DNA from: Welwitschia mirabilis
Taxonomy: Eukaryota > Gnetophyta > Gnetopsida > Welwitschiales
Direction of reading: 5' to 3'
DNA: 64,000 bases
Assembly (NCBI GenBank): GCA_051453625.1
Contig: JBOZIK010000001.1
Location: 282,801,709 to 282,865,708, forward strand
Shown here: positions 22,259 through 35,020 of the stretch, one piece after another
Layout of the letters: every line of letters starts with the position of its first letter
Position numbering within the stretch: the first letter of the stretch is position 1
The notes under the pieces: model-generated
What the model saw: the letters and a program-made list of their open reading frames with translations, nothing else
Told to the model about the DNA's origin: nothing
Databases searched by the model: none
Translations under genes and position numbers: made by a program

Positions 22259-25200
22259 AATCCTTGATAAAGTTGGCAAGCAACTATAATTGTGAGCCAA
22301 ATTAACTAAGGTACATCACTAACTAGGGATATGTAAATTAAGTTCAAAAATCTTAATATGCAAGATTAAAGCTCAAAATTCAATAAAATAAAAGTCTTAC
22401 CTAGGTAGATAATGTGACCATGATATTGTCCATTGTGTCATTCAAATGATCATGGGGATGATAGGCTTTTAAAAATCAATCTGTAAAATTAATTACATGC
22501 ATTTATGCTCATTAGAAAATAAGATCAAAACACTTACCAGTGCATTGGTTCCTAACTTAAAACATTAATACATTAAAATGATAAAAATTAAATTTTAAAA
22601 CAAAATAATCATAATAAGATATATCTATAATAGGATAGATAAATAACGTGCAAGGATAATCAACAAGAGTGATGGCTCAAAATGGTATTTTTAAATCAAA
22701 CATTGAGTTTTTAAGTACAATCTATAATGAAAAATATATGAAAAATAATCAATCATAACATTATTACCTTCATCCATAGTCTCATGAATTACTTGTATCA
22801 TTCTAATAAGGAAAACAAGCTACAAGTATTCTACTATTAAGTACATGTTTTACTAAATAATATCTATAATGAATTTTATTCAACTAATAAGTTATCAAAT
22901 TTGAATAATTACATTATAGATATGTCTTATAAAAATGTAAAAATAACCCTTAAAAGTTTAAAATTTTTTTCCTCATAATATCTCAAAAGATATGTTCTAT
23001 CCTCTTCAACACACACACTAATCCCCTTTTCCCTCCTTCTCCTCTTCCTCCATCCCTCCTCAAATAAGTAAATCAATATGTCTTATATTGCATTAACTCA
23101 AGAAGGAAAAAAGGAAAACATAAGTTAAGTAAGAAAAATATAGAATCCGAGGAATAGTATTCTATGCATGGAAAGAAGGGTTAGAAAGAGATAGAAAAAG
23201 ATGGAATAGAGATGATACACCTTAAAAAATACCTATGTATCATCCACCTTATCATCTAGACAACATGGAGGATGACAAGGCTTGTCAAAAGATCAAAAAA
23301 TTTGAAAATGTTAGCAAAATAAATTAAGCTTAGATGGTATCATGAAGGTTTCAGAAAGGTATCAGAGAGTCCAAAAAATGGGAAAACACTAAGAATCATG
23401 ATAAATCAAGGCATGATAAAGGAGGTGAATGCACTAAGCTAAGGAAGATAAATGTACCACAAACTCACAATTATTAAAAAATAGTACTAGATTCTTTAAA
23501 ACTCAAGATGAAAATTACAGAAAACTAAACTTGAAGATATTAAAAAAATAAATGGAAAATTTAGCATTTTAGACTAAGAAAAACTTATTTGCTTAAAAAA
23601 AATTAACTTATATTAAAAAGCTACAAATAAAAATAAAAATTAGTAAGAAAAGTACTAAATGATTAAGTCCTAAACATTTGTAATGAAAAGATATGGAAGT
23701 GACTTTGGAATACTAAAGAAAACAACCAAGAAAATCAAATTAAAAATGGACAATTAGAAACATAAAGAAGATTGTATACCTACACTAAATTCAAACCTAG
23801 AAAACCCTAATGAAAGAAATCATAAAATCACTTAATTAATGATGTATGACTTAATGTAAAAAAATATATAAAGTACCACTCAAATAGGCAGTGATTATGA
23901 TGATGTGAAGTAACTAATTTTTTCAAATAATGAATGATAAAATCAAAATCTACCGAGAAATGGACTCACCTACTAACATTCTAAAACAACCCAAAACCTT
24001 AAAATTAAATTGATCATGTGAGAATACTATAAGTTCAATGAGTCTAGCAAATAAGTAATGCCTCTGATGATACTAAGAACACCATTTATTATATAACCTC
24101 GAAGCATTTTATTTTAATCAATGATGAGGGAAGTGCAACAAAAGTTAGAGAAGTAGGGACCTATGATGCATGATCAACTAATCCCCAATGAAGTTTTCAT
24201 AGATACCAATACTACCAAAGGTTGCTTTCAAAAGAATTTATCCTAGTGTAGTAGGACATCATGATGACCATGTATTTAGTATAAAAAAAATAGATCATAG
24301 TCTTTATTCTTTTCTTTTCTTTTTTATTTTTTTAGAATATTTCTGCAAAATAAATCCCATGTGACCACCCACTTATAAAGATGAGGTGAAGAAATGAGAT
24401 GAGAGACAAATAAAGAACACCCCAAACAATCAAAGACTCATACCATTGAGAGAAAACACAAAAATAAAAACATATTCCTTCAAAATGAAGCTCATAGACA
24501 TTTTAATATCTTAAGATTAGATGAATCAAATATTATAACTTTGAAATGTCCAAGTAAAAATTACTAATTATGGTAACTTCATAAACTAAAGAATAATTCA
24601 AGTCAAATATGTTCACTAATAGCATGATGTCCACCAAAAGAATAAGCTAAGAAAGAATTCAAATAATGATAAGAGAACTTTCAAAACAATTTCTTCTATC
24701 ATGTTCAAGATCTTTTAATAATTCGTGGATTCGTAATCTTTATCCATTTTTTTGAATTTCCCTAGTGTTTATGTTAAAAATCTCAACTGAGCCACTAAAA
24801 ATGTACTTTCTCTAAAAGATAAGGGATTAACCATCTAGATATTAATTTATTGAAAATAAAAACCAAATATAAAATCATAACAATTAAAAAATTAAAGGAA
24901 AATACCAAAGCAAAATAAAAACAAGTTTTATTTAAATCATAAATCCTATTCAATACTTTATTTGCAAGAAAGAAAAAGAAAAAGAAAGAATAATTTATTT
25001 AAATCCTAAGATATTGTATTTTCTTAGAAAAATAAGAACCAAATCAAATAGAGACCAATTGATAAAACATCAAAGACACATATGCATGAGAATGTATCAT
25101 TTTGAGTCCACAAAATTTCTTTATAACATGAGAGATAAAAAGTTTATATAATGCATGAAAGAATAATCTCTTATCAAATGCACAATATGAAAAATTCCAA

Positions 25201-25960
25201 ATATAAATTCCATATAAAAATTGATGTTGATAATGAAAAAAATTAATTATTGTATTAGGAGTTAAAAATTTTGAGAAATCTTTTTAAGATGAATAAATAA
25301 GGTAGGTTTAGTACACTTAAAAAGTTCCATAAGTCTTAGCTTAAATTTTGGATTAATAAAAAGATAACATTTTTTTTAAATTTAAAAGTCCAAGATTTCC
25401 CAAGTCATACCTTTAAAATATTTAACATTAGAGGCATAAGTCAAAGTGGACTTGGTAGAATAGGAAAAGATGTTTCTTTAAATATTTTTAAGAGAATGAA
25501 NNNNNNNNNNATTTTTTTAAGTTGGATTATTATATTGAAAAGGATAGGTCTATTATTCATCAAGTTAGATTAAAATGCTATAGGATCTTTATTGTTCTTG
25601 ATTTCCTCATTGTTGTTTTTGTTCTTACTATGTTGAATGGTTTCTATAATGTTCTTATCAATAACTATATCTTCTTATTTTTTTATTCTTCTCATTTTTC
25701 TTTTTTTAAATTTTGACTTTTCTGACTACTATCTAGGACTATCATCTAGACTACTAGAGTGGATGATGATGTTTATAAGAGAATTATTCACTTAAGTTCA
25801 CATGTCAGACTTCTTTCCTATTAATAGATTTTACTTCTTTATTATCATGATCAGAACTATTTATTTATATTAAAATATTATACAAAGTTAAGTCTTGTAG
25901 CATTCTCAAATTCATTTCAACTGTGTGATGTTAAATAAATTTAGTTGGTTTAGTTATTTT
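22259..25960 (-). mobile_element. Long non-coding 3' region of the minus-strand element
   Basis: No reading frame or pol motif is seen on the minus strand. Landmarks are shared with the plus copy: 'gattttgattttatcattca' with 'tatttgagtggtacttta' (23870-23960), parallel to 'actttcattattttacagac' and 'gaatgtactttatggtgcc' at 45340-45415, and the family motif near 23250 and 25730. A GA-rich minus-strand tract lies at 23025-23065. Tracts of (A)n and 'aagaaaaagaaaaagaaaga' (24970) are simple repeats. Confidence 0.65.
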
Positions 25961-26140
25961 TTAAATTTTCTTTCATTACCCATATATACCCATAGGTTTC
26001 TTGATTGAAGTGTTTACCAATTCTAATATGATTTGTATAGGTTTAACTCTTTCTTCTAACATAAGTCTTTTACAAATGTGAAGAGGCATGATGTTTAAAC
26101 TAGCTTCAATGTCATTTAAAGCTTTTCTAATTTTCCTATT
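25960..26140 (-). pseudogene. Aspartic protease remnant of the minus-strand element
   Basis: Translation from about 26130 downward gives 'KALNDIEASLNIMPLHICK', then 'RLMLEERVKPIQIILELV'. The plus-strand copy at 42700-42800 reads 'KALIDKGASVNIMPLHIC' followed by 'GLEE'. The active-site motif D-x-G-A-S is changed to DIEAS here (Gly to Glu), so the protein would be inactive. In retrotransposons this protease cuts the Gag-Pol polyprotein. The frame ends soon after, and non-coding DNA follows where RT would be expected. Confidence 0.7.
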
Positions 26141-26888
26141 TTCTTATAAAGTAATACTTATTATTACTACCCTAGCATCTTTAAATTTAGATGCTTTTTA
26201 TATGACTAAGTTGGAATAAGATTGAGTAAGGAATACTCTACTAAGGATAGTACATTTTTGTTTTCTTTTAAGTAGGTCTTTTCACAACTTAGAATTATTT
26301 GGATTTTCTTACAAGAGTTTTAGAAGGAGCGAGTTATTATTATCATCTTACATTAATTGTTCATCAAGAGTGGGATTTACATTTGGTTTAAGGATAGATT
26401 ATCTTTTCCTTTTATTATTTTGTAAATGCTCATCTAAAGTTGAAGGAAAAGTATATGTTTTCAGAATTTCTATATCATCCTCTTCCTTACCTTATCATTT
26501 TTAGAAGTTGAAGTCTAATGAATAGGTAGTTTTGTATTAACTATTTTACAATCTCTTTTAATTTCATTTGAATTTAAAAAAGTTTAAGTTGAAAATGATC
26601 CTTATAATCTTTGAAGGGTTAACTTTGTTTGTTATAACACATTAATTAAATTTTCAATGTTTGTGTTATTTTTTATGAATTCTTCACTTATATTATTTTG
26701 ATTTTAATTTTGAAAATTTAAAAAGTTATTTGATTGAAATTTTAAGTTATTTGATCTATTCTTAAAAGTTTTTCAATTATTTTAACCACTCATTCCTTGT
26801 TGATATTGCACTAGGTTTTGAAAATTTGAAGACCTTTGGTTAAATGCACATACTTATTCAAGTATTTTATATTTACATGTTGGTAATA

Positions 26889-26940
26889 AGGGACATTCTT
26901 TTATTACACGAAATTTATCTTCACATATATTACATGTTAA
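26889..26940 (-). pseudogene. Gag zinc knuckle (CCHC) remnant
   Basis: Minus-strand translation 'TCNICEDKFRVIKECPLL' fits C-x2-C-x4-H-x4-C with the histidine changed to Arg. The plus-strand copy has 'TCNLCKDSYHITKDYPLL' at 41019, where the His is kept and the last Cys is Tyr. Together they support a CCHC knuckle that bound RNA in the active gag. Confidence 0.7.
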
Positions 26941-27099
26941 TGTTATGTTTTTCTCACTTACTACTTTCGCATTTATAAGTATTTAAGTGTATTTCTAAAG
27001 AATTAGTGAACCCTTAATCACATTTGTTAAATTATTTTTATTTTTTCTTTATTATACTTTTCTTCTTTTAAGTCCTTTATCATTTGACATATAGTTTGA

Positions 27100-27660
27100 T
27101 TTTCTTTAAAAGTTTGTTAGGTCAAGTTTGATAAATTTTAACAAGATCTTATAACAACATCCATGCATTTTCTAAATCTAAATTCATCAAGTTGCCATCA
27201 CACAAAAAATCTACAAGTTGTTTAGTTTCTCTATTTAATCTACTATATAAATAATTTATTAATTTTTCTTTAGGAAATTCATTAATAGGATTGGAATGTG
27301 TAGCTATAATGAAACATTCATATGTTATAGCATAATCATTATTAGATTGTTATTAGAAACATGTGACCTATTATTTCTTTTTTTTGTTGTACCCTCACTC
27401 ATGAATATTTTGATAAAAGTGTCTTATACTTGAGTTTATGGTTTTAAACCAAAGTTTCACTCCATATTTAAGTATGATAAGAAAGATAATCATATAACTT
27501 CTATCATTAATTCATTTTTTCCCATTTCCTAAAGTAAGCACTAATTATTCCATGTTAACAAGATGTTAAAAAGGATTTTCATTAGGTTTTGCTAAAAATG
27601 TTGGATAAGCATTTAAGTTTTTTTTAGCTCTACTTCATCACTCAAAGATAAATCAAAAGA
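27100..27660 (-). pseudogene. Athila/Tat-like gag remnant (minus strand)
   Basis: On the minus strand the stretch parallels the plus copy at 40260-40740. The clearest part, near 27310-27170, gives pieces like 'NDYAITYECFIIATHSNPI', 'LINYLYSRLNRETKQLVDF' and 'LCDGNLMNL', against 'EDYASAYEQLFVALHSNPI' and 'LNSHTKQLVDLSYGGNL' in the plus copy. Such a Gag core, with a late 'FY.GL....R..LD...GG', is typical of plant Athila/Tat gypsy elements. Several stops and frameshifts make it non-functional. The N-terminus is not clear. Confidence 0.75.
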
Positions 27661-28842
27661 GTTTTGAATTTCACATTTTCTATGGGCTAAGTCTAATATT
27701 TGAATTAGATGTATTTGCATTAGGAGTTCTTATCATGGTTGGGGTATTAGATGATGCTAATACACTATTACCTTGGATAAATTAGATTTTAAAACAATTA
27801 AAGCTAAACAAATTTTGTTCAATTTGTAAAATTCTTTATGTACCTGGGATGTGTGTAGTTGAGTTAAGCTCATAGTCGACTAGATCTTATTTAATATTTT
27901 TCTTGATTATGCTTTACTCCTTCTAATACTTCATCTTATTACCTAAGTATATCATGTCCCTACATGCTCAATGATGTTTCTATAGTATTGTCTCTATCAT
28001 GATCTAAATGATTACTTAGATGTCTACTTCATAAAATAAAAAATAGAAAATCAAAAATAAATAAAAAAATAAAGAGGACTAAAGCAAAAAATTGATAGTC
28101 ATGGACAATAGAGGAGATGATAGTGATTTATTCTATAGTAGAAAACCAAAAGAAAAAATCATAAAAAATCTCAGAAAAATCCTAACCCTAGGTCGTCATC
28201 CTCTTATGATGTCTAGATAATAGACAAAATGATAAGCTTAAAAATTGTAAAATGAAAAATAANNNNNNNNNNNNNNNNNNNNNNNNNNNNNNNNNNNNNN
28301 NNNNNNNNNNNNNNNNNNNNNNNNNNNNNNNNNNNNNNNNNNNNNNNNNNNNNNNNNNNNNNNNNNNNNNNNNNNNNNNNNNNNNNNNNNNNNNNNNNNN
28401 NNNNNNNNNNNNNNNNNNNNNNNNNNNNNNNNNNNNNNNNNNNNNNNNNNNNNNNNNNNNNNNNNNNNNNNNNNNNNNNNNNNNNNNNNNNNNNNNNNNN
28501 NNNNNNNNNNNNNNNNNNNNNNNNNNNNNNNNNNNNNNNNNNNNNNNNNNNNNNNNNNNNNNNNNNNNNNNNNNNNNNNNNNNNNNNNNNNNNNNNNNNN
28601 NNNNNNNNNNNNNNNNNNNNNNNNNNNNNNNNNNNNNNNNNNNNNNNNNNNNNNNNNNNNNNNNNNNNNNNNNNNNNNNNNNNNNNNNNNNNNNNNNNNN
28701 NNNNNNNNNNNNNNNCATAGAAAGAAAAACTATGATAATTATAGTAAAAATAAAATGTTACAACAAAAAAAAAAAAAAATACCTAAATCAAAATTCAGAG
28801 CACTTATCTAAGTAACAATAATCCTCAAACTCCTTGCATCCT
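27661..28842 (-). mobile_element. Leader of the minus-strand Athila-type element
   Basis: Non-coding sequence lies between primer site and gag and contains the family motif ('gtcgtcatcctcttatgatg' near 28190, 'gatctaaatgattacttaga' near 28000). A 453-N gap covers 28263-28715. Confidence 0.6.
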
Positions 28843-28860
28843 TTTCTAGCAATGACATCA
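28843..28860 (-). other. tRNA-Asp-type primer-binding site (decayed, minus strand)
   Basis: Minus-strand TGATGTCATTGCTAGAAA against TGGCGCCGTTGCCGGGGA: every mismatch is C-to-T or G-to-A. It begins 3 bases after the LTR end at 28864, the same spacing as in the other two copies. Confidence 0.75.
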
Positions 28861-28863
28861 AGA

Positions 28864-30022
28864 TGTTATAGTGTGTATTTATGCAAATGTTATGTCCTTT
28901 ATTAAATCTTCTCAGTCATAAATATATGCATAGACATAATATACTAATATAAATAGGATCAAAGCCAAATATCATAATCCATTAAAGGCACTAGACGATA
29001 AGAAAGAGAATTAATTTCCATTAAGTATTTTTAGATTTTTATTTTATGATTCAACAAAATGTAAAATGCAATGCAAGAAAATAAATACACTATACAAATG
29101 CAAATTTAATCTATTATAAATGTAATATCTATTTGACTACTAAATATCTATCATCAAGATCAGCCTTATATGATCTAGATCAATCAAGAAAATTTTCATT
29201 AATCAAAACCAACCTAGTCTACTAAGTACATCAATAAGAATATGAAAAACATGCAATGATTAATCTATGAAATATAAAATGCAATGAGAATCCTAAACTA
29301 ACGATTTTAACCTTGATAAAGATTGTCCTTGATATCCTATATCATAGATGAAGCTATTATAGAATCGTAAGTAATATAAATCATAAGGTACATGCACATG
29401 AATATAAAAAATAAAAGAAGATTTGCATTAAAGGTTGAACCAACATTTTGTTATAAAAAATTAGCACCTTAATGAAGGAAACATAGTCCAACATTAAGGA
29501 AGACTCCTATCCGCAACTAATGAATGGACCTCTTACCCTTTAATCTTCTATCATAACAATTTCTAATGTAATAAAGATTATCGAAGTTAAAGATGAGGGT
29601 ACTCCTTATTAATAACAATAGACTCAAACATAGCAAATCTAGCAAATGTAACTAAAAACCTAATGATGCATGATGAGCACATAATACATTACATAAGTTT
29701 GACGAAGTTTGGTACATTGAGCCTTTATGTTAGTCGAGTTAGCATCCTAGTCATCATGAAAGTGGTACTTCTAGTAGGTTGTCTAGATGATTGAGTGAAT
29801 GGCATACTTTTCAAAGACTTTTTATTAAGTAAAATTGGTCTTAAATCTCATTAACTCCTCCTTAGAATGTAAAGTATCAGAATTGATCCAAAATTGCTCC
29901 AAATGTGCTAGTGATTATGCATTTCTACGATTTTCTCCTTGATTCTCAATGATAACCTGTTTAAATGTCCTACAAAACTAGTTAAAATACCCCATAAAAA
30001 CATAAAATTTAGCATCACAACA
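28864..30022 (-). mobile_element. 5' LTR of the minus-strand Athila-type element
   Basis: It begins (minus) TGTTGTGATGCTAAATTTTATG at 30022 and ends 'acacactataaca' at 28864. It is followed by the primer site and flanked outside by AAGAC. The alignment with 20890-22236 is clear throughout, with some indels. Confidence 0.85.
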
Positions 30023-30027
30023 AAGAC

Positions 30028-30217
30028 ATTTAGAGTTTTTGATGAGACCTTAATGAAATGTAGGGTCACTAATGTAAATGGGAAGTCAATAAAAAATGTG
30101 TTACTACCAATTAAGAATTTGGTAGATAGTAAAGAAATCATGGGATCTATTTTTCCTTGCAATCAAAGTTTTATTACTCTAGGTTTGAATTCCTTGAATT
30201 TACTTTTGCCTACTTAG
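30028..30217 (+). pseudogene. Unrecognised coding-like remnant
   Basis: A plus-strand frame is open for 62 codons, from the element boundary to the stop at 30215. It contains 'DETLMKCRVTNVNGKSIKN' and 'DSKEIMGSIFPCNQ'. The composition is protein-like rather than AT-driven. The stop overlaps 'acttaggtaaag', which could be a splice donor. It should be read together with DNA left of 20885, because the Athila-type element separated the two. No family recognised; it could belong to the gypsy element entered at 19511 or be a captured host fragment. Confidence 0.35.
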
Positions 30218-32680
30218 GTAAAGACATTAGCCTTGAACCCTTTCTAACTTTATAATCTTAGTCTTTATAGCCTTTATGATTATCAAGACATTACTTTGCA
30301 AATGGTAAATGCATATTAAAGTTAGCTTGGTGCTTAGTATCTCATTTTTAGGCTTATTACTAATGCAAATCTTTAAAGTCAATGATAATCATCATTAATG
30401 CAAAGTGTGAGTACTAGGTGATATTTAACTTTGAATACTTACTCTTTCACATAGGTAGCATCATTATAAATTTTATTCTAATGAACTCTTAAGAAGCTAA
30501 CCTTACAACCATATTTACTTATGTCATCCTATTGTCTAATGCTACAAAAAAAAGCTCGAAATTGATTATATCATATAGGCACTTGGATACCCAATCTTAA
30601 GTCCATATCCTAAATCTATTGGCTTCAAATTTTCTAATGACATTAATTTAAGTACTGTTAGAGTTAAAGTTTTATTATTAACATATGGACTTTATATCAA
30701 ACTACATAGAATTGCTTTTACTATTAGTTAAATTCAACCACTTTAGGCTCTTTAAGTAGAGCATCCTTGGCATTTTTAACTATCATCATCATCTAATTAT
30801 GAGAAGTATTTTTTACCCTTATCACATGCATTTGTTAACACAATATCCACCATAAACATGACACCTAGAGATGTGTAAAGAAAGTGATAATGTTCTATGT
30901 AGAGGATGCTAGGACAATTGTTGTGTGGAATATCTATCCTTGAGAATGCATGTTCTTATTATTCTCTACCATTTCAATAATTTTTTTTACTCTATGGAAT
31001 GCTGCATCTCTTACATGATGTAGTTCACTACTACATCACACTACTTACTATATACATTACTATTTATGTTTTTTTTATAAATTCTAAGCAGTTTCATACT
31101 TAATTAGAGGATTTTTATAATGCACATATGAACTTCAATTATACCACAATGGCATTACATTAATAGAGTTAAATTAGCCTTGTTCTTCCTATTTCTTTGT
31201 CTCTCTTTTTTTTTTTTGACATTCTTTTAAAATTAATTAGAATTGGTATTCTCTCATTTATATTTTAGATGATATAAAACATGATTTTCAGCCCCTTTTG
31301 ACAATTATCATTGAAGATCATTTAGAGTTTTAAAAGGTTCTGATGATGGTTATATACAAGTTAAATAAATAATAACTTTTACTATATGTAATAATGTGAA
31401 CTTAAAAGTTTTAAATCACTATAGTAAACCTTTAAGGATATTCTATAGCACGAGTAGTTTTATGAGTTTTTCTCATATAACTCTTACTGCTTACTTCCTT
31501 CTAATTATATTTCTTTTGTTAATATAATTTTCTTGGAATTGAATTTTTGGAAGTATTTTTAACTTTTTGACACAATAATATATCTTTATTATCCAATTGA
31601 AATTAGGTAATAGTTTTGTTTGTAATGACAGTTTGATTACATAATAGTAGAATCTTGTATGCATGCATCCATAACTAGCAACTCATTACATAATGACTAT
31701 TTCAAATGTTGTTTAAAGTTATATTTGTTATATTTGAAAATATATTTTCATAGAAACAAATTTTAATAAAGTAGGTGAGAGAAACTTATTAATGTAATAA
31801 TTATATCTTCACATCTATATGCATTTAAGTACATCATGTTGGTTAAGTGGTGATGTAATTTATACAAAATTAAGATAAATATGAGTCATTAAAAGGTTGA
31901 TCAAGTTAGTTTAAATTTTTTATAGGTTATGTTTTCATGTTATTATCCTTATTATTTGTACTCATTCCAAGGTGATTCATGATTTTTCACATGCTTCATA
32001 TGGTGTCTTTTCCTTCTTATATGTAGTTTCCTATTTAGTTTAGGTTTTTTTATAGGGGACCTCCATCTAATCCCTAATTTCTTTTGTAGATATTGCTCTT
32101 ATGATTTCTTTTTTTATACCTTCATTAGACTTCTGACATTTAGAGCCATCCTAATATTTTCATTCATTCAAATATAATTAGAATATATACATAAAGAAAA
32201 GAAAATTATTTTAAGTGATTTAAAAGCAAATTTTAAGAGTTTCTTACTTTGCTAGAAAAAGAGAAAATTTCAGATCAAAATTTGAACTACTACATCTATA
32301 GCTACATTACTAGTTTTATATTTATTATTATGATATATTTTTAAGTTATACTATTAATATATATTCATAAGAAAATATTTAAAGGATAACTTTCCATGAA
32401 TGGCAGATAGTAATTTGAATTCCTCATTTAAATACCTTTTAAGAAATATAAATAGATGTCTAACAAAAGGTGCTTAACATAGTTTAACATTCCAATTTAA
32501 GAAGTGAACATTCAAGTATATTATATGTTTGAAGTTTAACTACTTAAAACTTTAGATTAAAAGAAATATGTTCTTAAAAGAAGAAAAAATTCAACTTTAT
32601 ATAGTAAAACAATTAAGAGATAAAGCTACTTAGAAATATAAAAAAAATGTGTTAGAGTAAAAGCCTAAGCTTTTTTATTT
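30218..32680. other. AT-rich DNA, nothing recognised
   Basis: No retroelement motif, RNA gene or repeat match was found. It may be the decayed interior of the gypsy element whose 5' primer cluster is at 19413-19525. Confidence 0.4.
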
Positions 32681-32682
32681 AA

Positions 32683-33005
32683 GTTTCTAGAAGAAAAATT
32701 TTTAACGGATGGAGAAACATCACATCTATATTTCTGAAGATCTGATGATTTAGTACATATAGTTAAATAAAAACTAAAAAAGAATATTTTTTCTCTTATG
32801 GATTCCACTAAGATGATTTAATAGGTAGATTCTTTATTTATTAGTGATGATAGCGAATAATGATGTAAATTTTTCTAATTGATGAAAATTTTTTTGTTCT
32901 TATAATTATACAATTTAGATGGTATTCGATATTTCTCTTTAGCATTTAAGTTAATATACTAGTTTGTTAGTAGATAGATTAGTTAGTGTGTTAGTAGGTT
33001 AGCAT
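32683..33005 (+). mobile_element. Possible gypsy polypurine tract and LTR start
   Basis: 'agaagaaaaatttttaac' then 'ggatggagaaacatcacatc' (32689-32725) lines up with 'gaggataaaacttcataagg' and 'aggtgagaaatgtcatatct' at 6180-6219. The TG of the LTR start would have become CA at 32715. The rest of the putative LTR does not align convincingly, so the call is weak. Confidence 0.35.
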
Positions 33006-33009
33006 ATTT

Positions 33010-33027
33010 TATATATATATATATATA
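33010..33027. repeat. (TA)n microsatellite
   Basis: Eighteen bases of alternating T and A, preceded by 'ttagtaggttagcatat' repeats of GTTAG type at about 32960-33002. Confidence 0.9.
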
Positions 33028-33039
33028 CATATCATTATG

Positions 33040-33310
33040 TTATAGGTACAAAATGTCATTTGACATGAGGATAAGAAATAAGGTCAAGGTGGTAGAAATA
33101 TAGTAATAACTTCAATTATGGACGTAGTCTTTAGGAGCAAACAAAGGAAACAGTGAAACAAAAAGGGCCTAAAGGGTATAAGGAGGATATCACCATAGGG
33201 AGTGGGGATTTTTTTTTGCAAAAGGGGCCTAGAAATAGAACCATACAAAAAGGTTAATAAGAAGTTGCAGCCATCCTAAAAGGAACATAGTAGAATCTCA
33301 AATGTTCTAA
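33040..33310. other. Locally G-richer, coding-like island
   Basis: 'agggcctaaagggtataagg', 'atagggagtgggg' and 'caaaaggggcctagaaatag' stand out from the AT-rich surroundings. A plus frame of 21 codons, 'EDITIGSGDFFLQKGPRNRT' on, precedes two stops. Unrecognised; it could be part of the putative LTR at 32715 or a gag leader for the Tat-like remnant. Confidence 0.3.
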
Positions 33311-33834
33311 TGTTACCTACAAAAGAAAAATACAAATACATTAATACATTTCTGTATAATGTTTTAATATTTTAATATAGATCTGAAAAACTAATATTTT
33401 TAAATATCATTGTAAACATGTTCTATTACTTTAAAAATTAATATTTTTTTACTTACTTTTTTTTGTGTAACTAACATAAATTAGGATAATTAGCAATACT
33501 TAAAAATAAGTATTATTCAGTGTTTCATCTAAAGTCTCTGTCATGTTTTTCTATTTTCTTCACCCCCCCTAATGTAATATATGTATATAGAAAACATGTT
33601 AATTATCAATCTGACTAGTTTAAGTAACTTCATCATAAGATTATCTTAATGATGCATTTTAAACTAAATGGTTGAAGTGTTAGTGTTTCAACTAGTTATC
33701 TAATAAACCTTTGATTTTTGATTTAATGGTTTAAGCTAATTTTAATCTAATAGCATCATAGTTTTCTCCATTTTTTAGCATAGTTTATTAATATTTTTTG
33801 AATTTATTTCATAATATAATATTTTATCATTTTA

Positions 33835-35020
33835 ATGCTAGAAGAAGAACTATCATAAAGCCAACTACTATAGATGAAGAAGTCTATAATCCAATGAGAT
33901 AGCCAAGGAAAATAGTAGGATGAAAAAGGTAGATATGTTAGAAACCTTAACAAATATGATTTAAATGAGTAGACATGAAGTAAGATTAAAATAGAAATAG
34001 AAGAGGAAGATTTTATAATGGATGAAACCACTCTTAGAAAGACTATGAAAAAACAAATATTTTCTAAATTAACAAATGAATTACAATAATGATTGATTAC
34101 TCTTCTCAAATGATTTATTATTCAAGAAGANNNNNNNNNNNNNNNNNNNNNNNNNNNNNNNNNNNNNNNNNNNNNNNNNNNNNNNNNNNNNNNNNNNNNN
34201 NNNNNNNNNNNNNNNNNNNNNNNNNNNNNNNNNNNNNNNNNNNNNNNNNNNNNNNNNNNNNNNNNNNNNNNNNNNNNNNNNNNNNNNNNNNNNNNNNNNN
34301 NNNNNNNNNNNNNNNNNNNNNNNNNNNNNNNNNNNNNNNNNNNNNNNACTACATTTAATTTTATTTGATGCCTTTTGTAAATCAAATTATCTTAATTTAG
34401 AATCTAATCTTCTGGGGTATTTTCCTTTTTACTTTAAAAGGGGATGCTCTACTGGGATATAATAGAAATTATAATCATGCTTTTAGTTCATGAAAAATTC
34501 TTTAAAATGTCTTTTTGGCTAAATTTCAAATCATTAGGATAGTTGAAGATATAAGAGAATATATTTTGAATATTAAATAGAAATATAATAAAAGGTTTGA
34601 TTAATACCTAGATAGATATCATATATTATTAGCTAAATGTCCTAATCATGAAATTGTAGCTAGAGAATGAGTCATAGATTTACTTAGAAGACTACAAAGT
34701 CAAACTTTAAAGGAATTAGACTTAAGGTGTACAAGAAGCATTAAGATAAAGAATGTTCAAAAAGTATGAGAAGTTATTACTTAATTTTATGACATGAGTT
34801 AAGGATGGGAAGAAAAGAGTAAATGAAGTATTTACCTCAAAAGTAGATGGTAATGTATATAATTTAAAACATATCAGTCTTGTGGAAGAAGTAGCTAAAA
34901 AAGTAACTAATAGTATGGTGGAAAATTTTGATTGATTAGTTATACAATACTTTAAAGAGGAAGAAGGACCTATATGTGAACATTGTAAAGAAGATAACAT
35001 GAAGAAATAAAATGTTCTTA
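33835..35020 (+). pseudogene. Tat-like Ty3/gypsy gag remnant
   Basis: A basic N-terminal piece 'ARRRTIIKPTTIDEE' lies at about 33840. After a 217-N gap (34131-34347) a core follows at 34412: 'FWGIFLFTLKGDALLGYNR', comparable to the 'FPFSLK..A..W' motif of Athila/Tat gag. Further on, separated by stops, come 'VFLAKFQIIRIVEDIREYI' and 'YHILLAKCPNHEIVARE'. 'CEHCKEDN' at 34975 is the start of a zinc knuckle whose His and later residues are altered. Many Trp and Gln codons have become stops. It differs from the gag in the two pol-less elements, so it is a separate lineage. Confidence 0.65.

Larger units (their letters stand above)
20890..30022 (-). mobile_element. Complete Athila/Tat-like LTR retrotransposon without pol (minus strand)
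   Basis: Reading the minus strand there are a 5' LTR (30022-28864), a tRNA-Asp-type primer site, a leader, degenerate gag with a zinc knuckle, an aspartic protease remnant, about 3.7 kb of non-coding DNA, a purine tract, a 3' LTR (22236-20890) and near-perfect 5-bp target duplications. No reverse transcriptase, RNase H or integrase motif was found. Gaps at 21919-22018, 25501-25510 and 28263-28715 hide little of the region after protease. The plus-strand copy at 38543-48237 has the same plan, so absence of pol looks like a family trait. LTRs differ visibly more than those of the plus copy, suggesting an older insertion. Confidence 0.8.

Noticed and set aside
29908-30217. Two opposed frames over the 5' LTR boundary of the minus-strand element
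   Set aside because: Both cross the LTR edge at 30022. Only the part after 30028 on the plus strand has protein-like content, so only that was kept.
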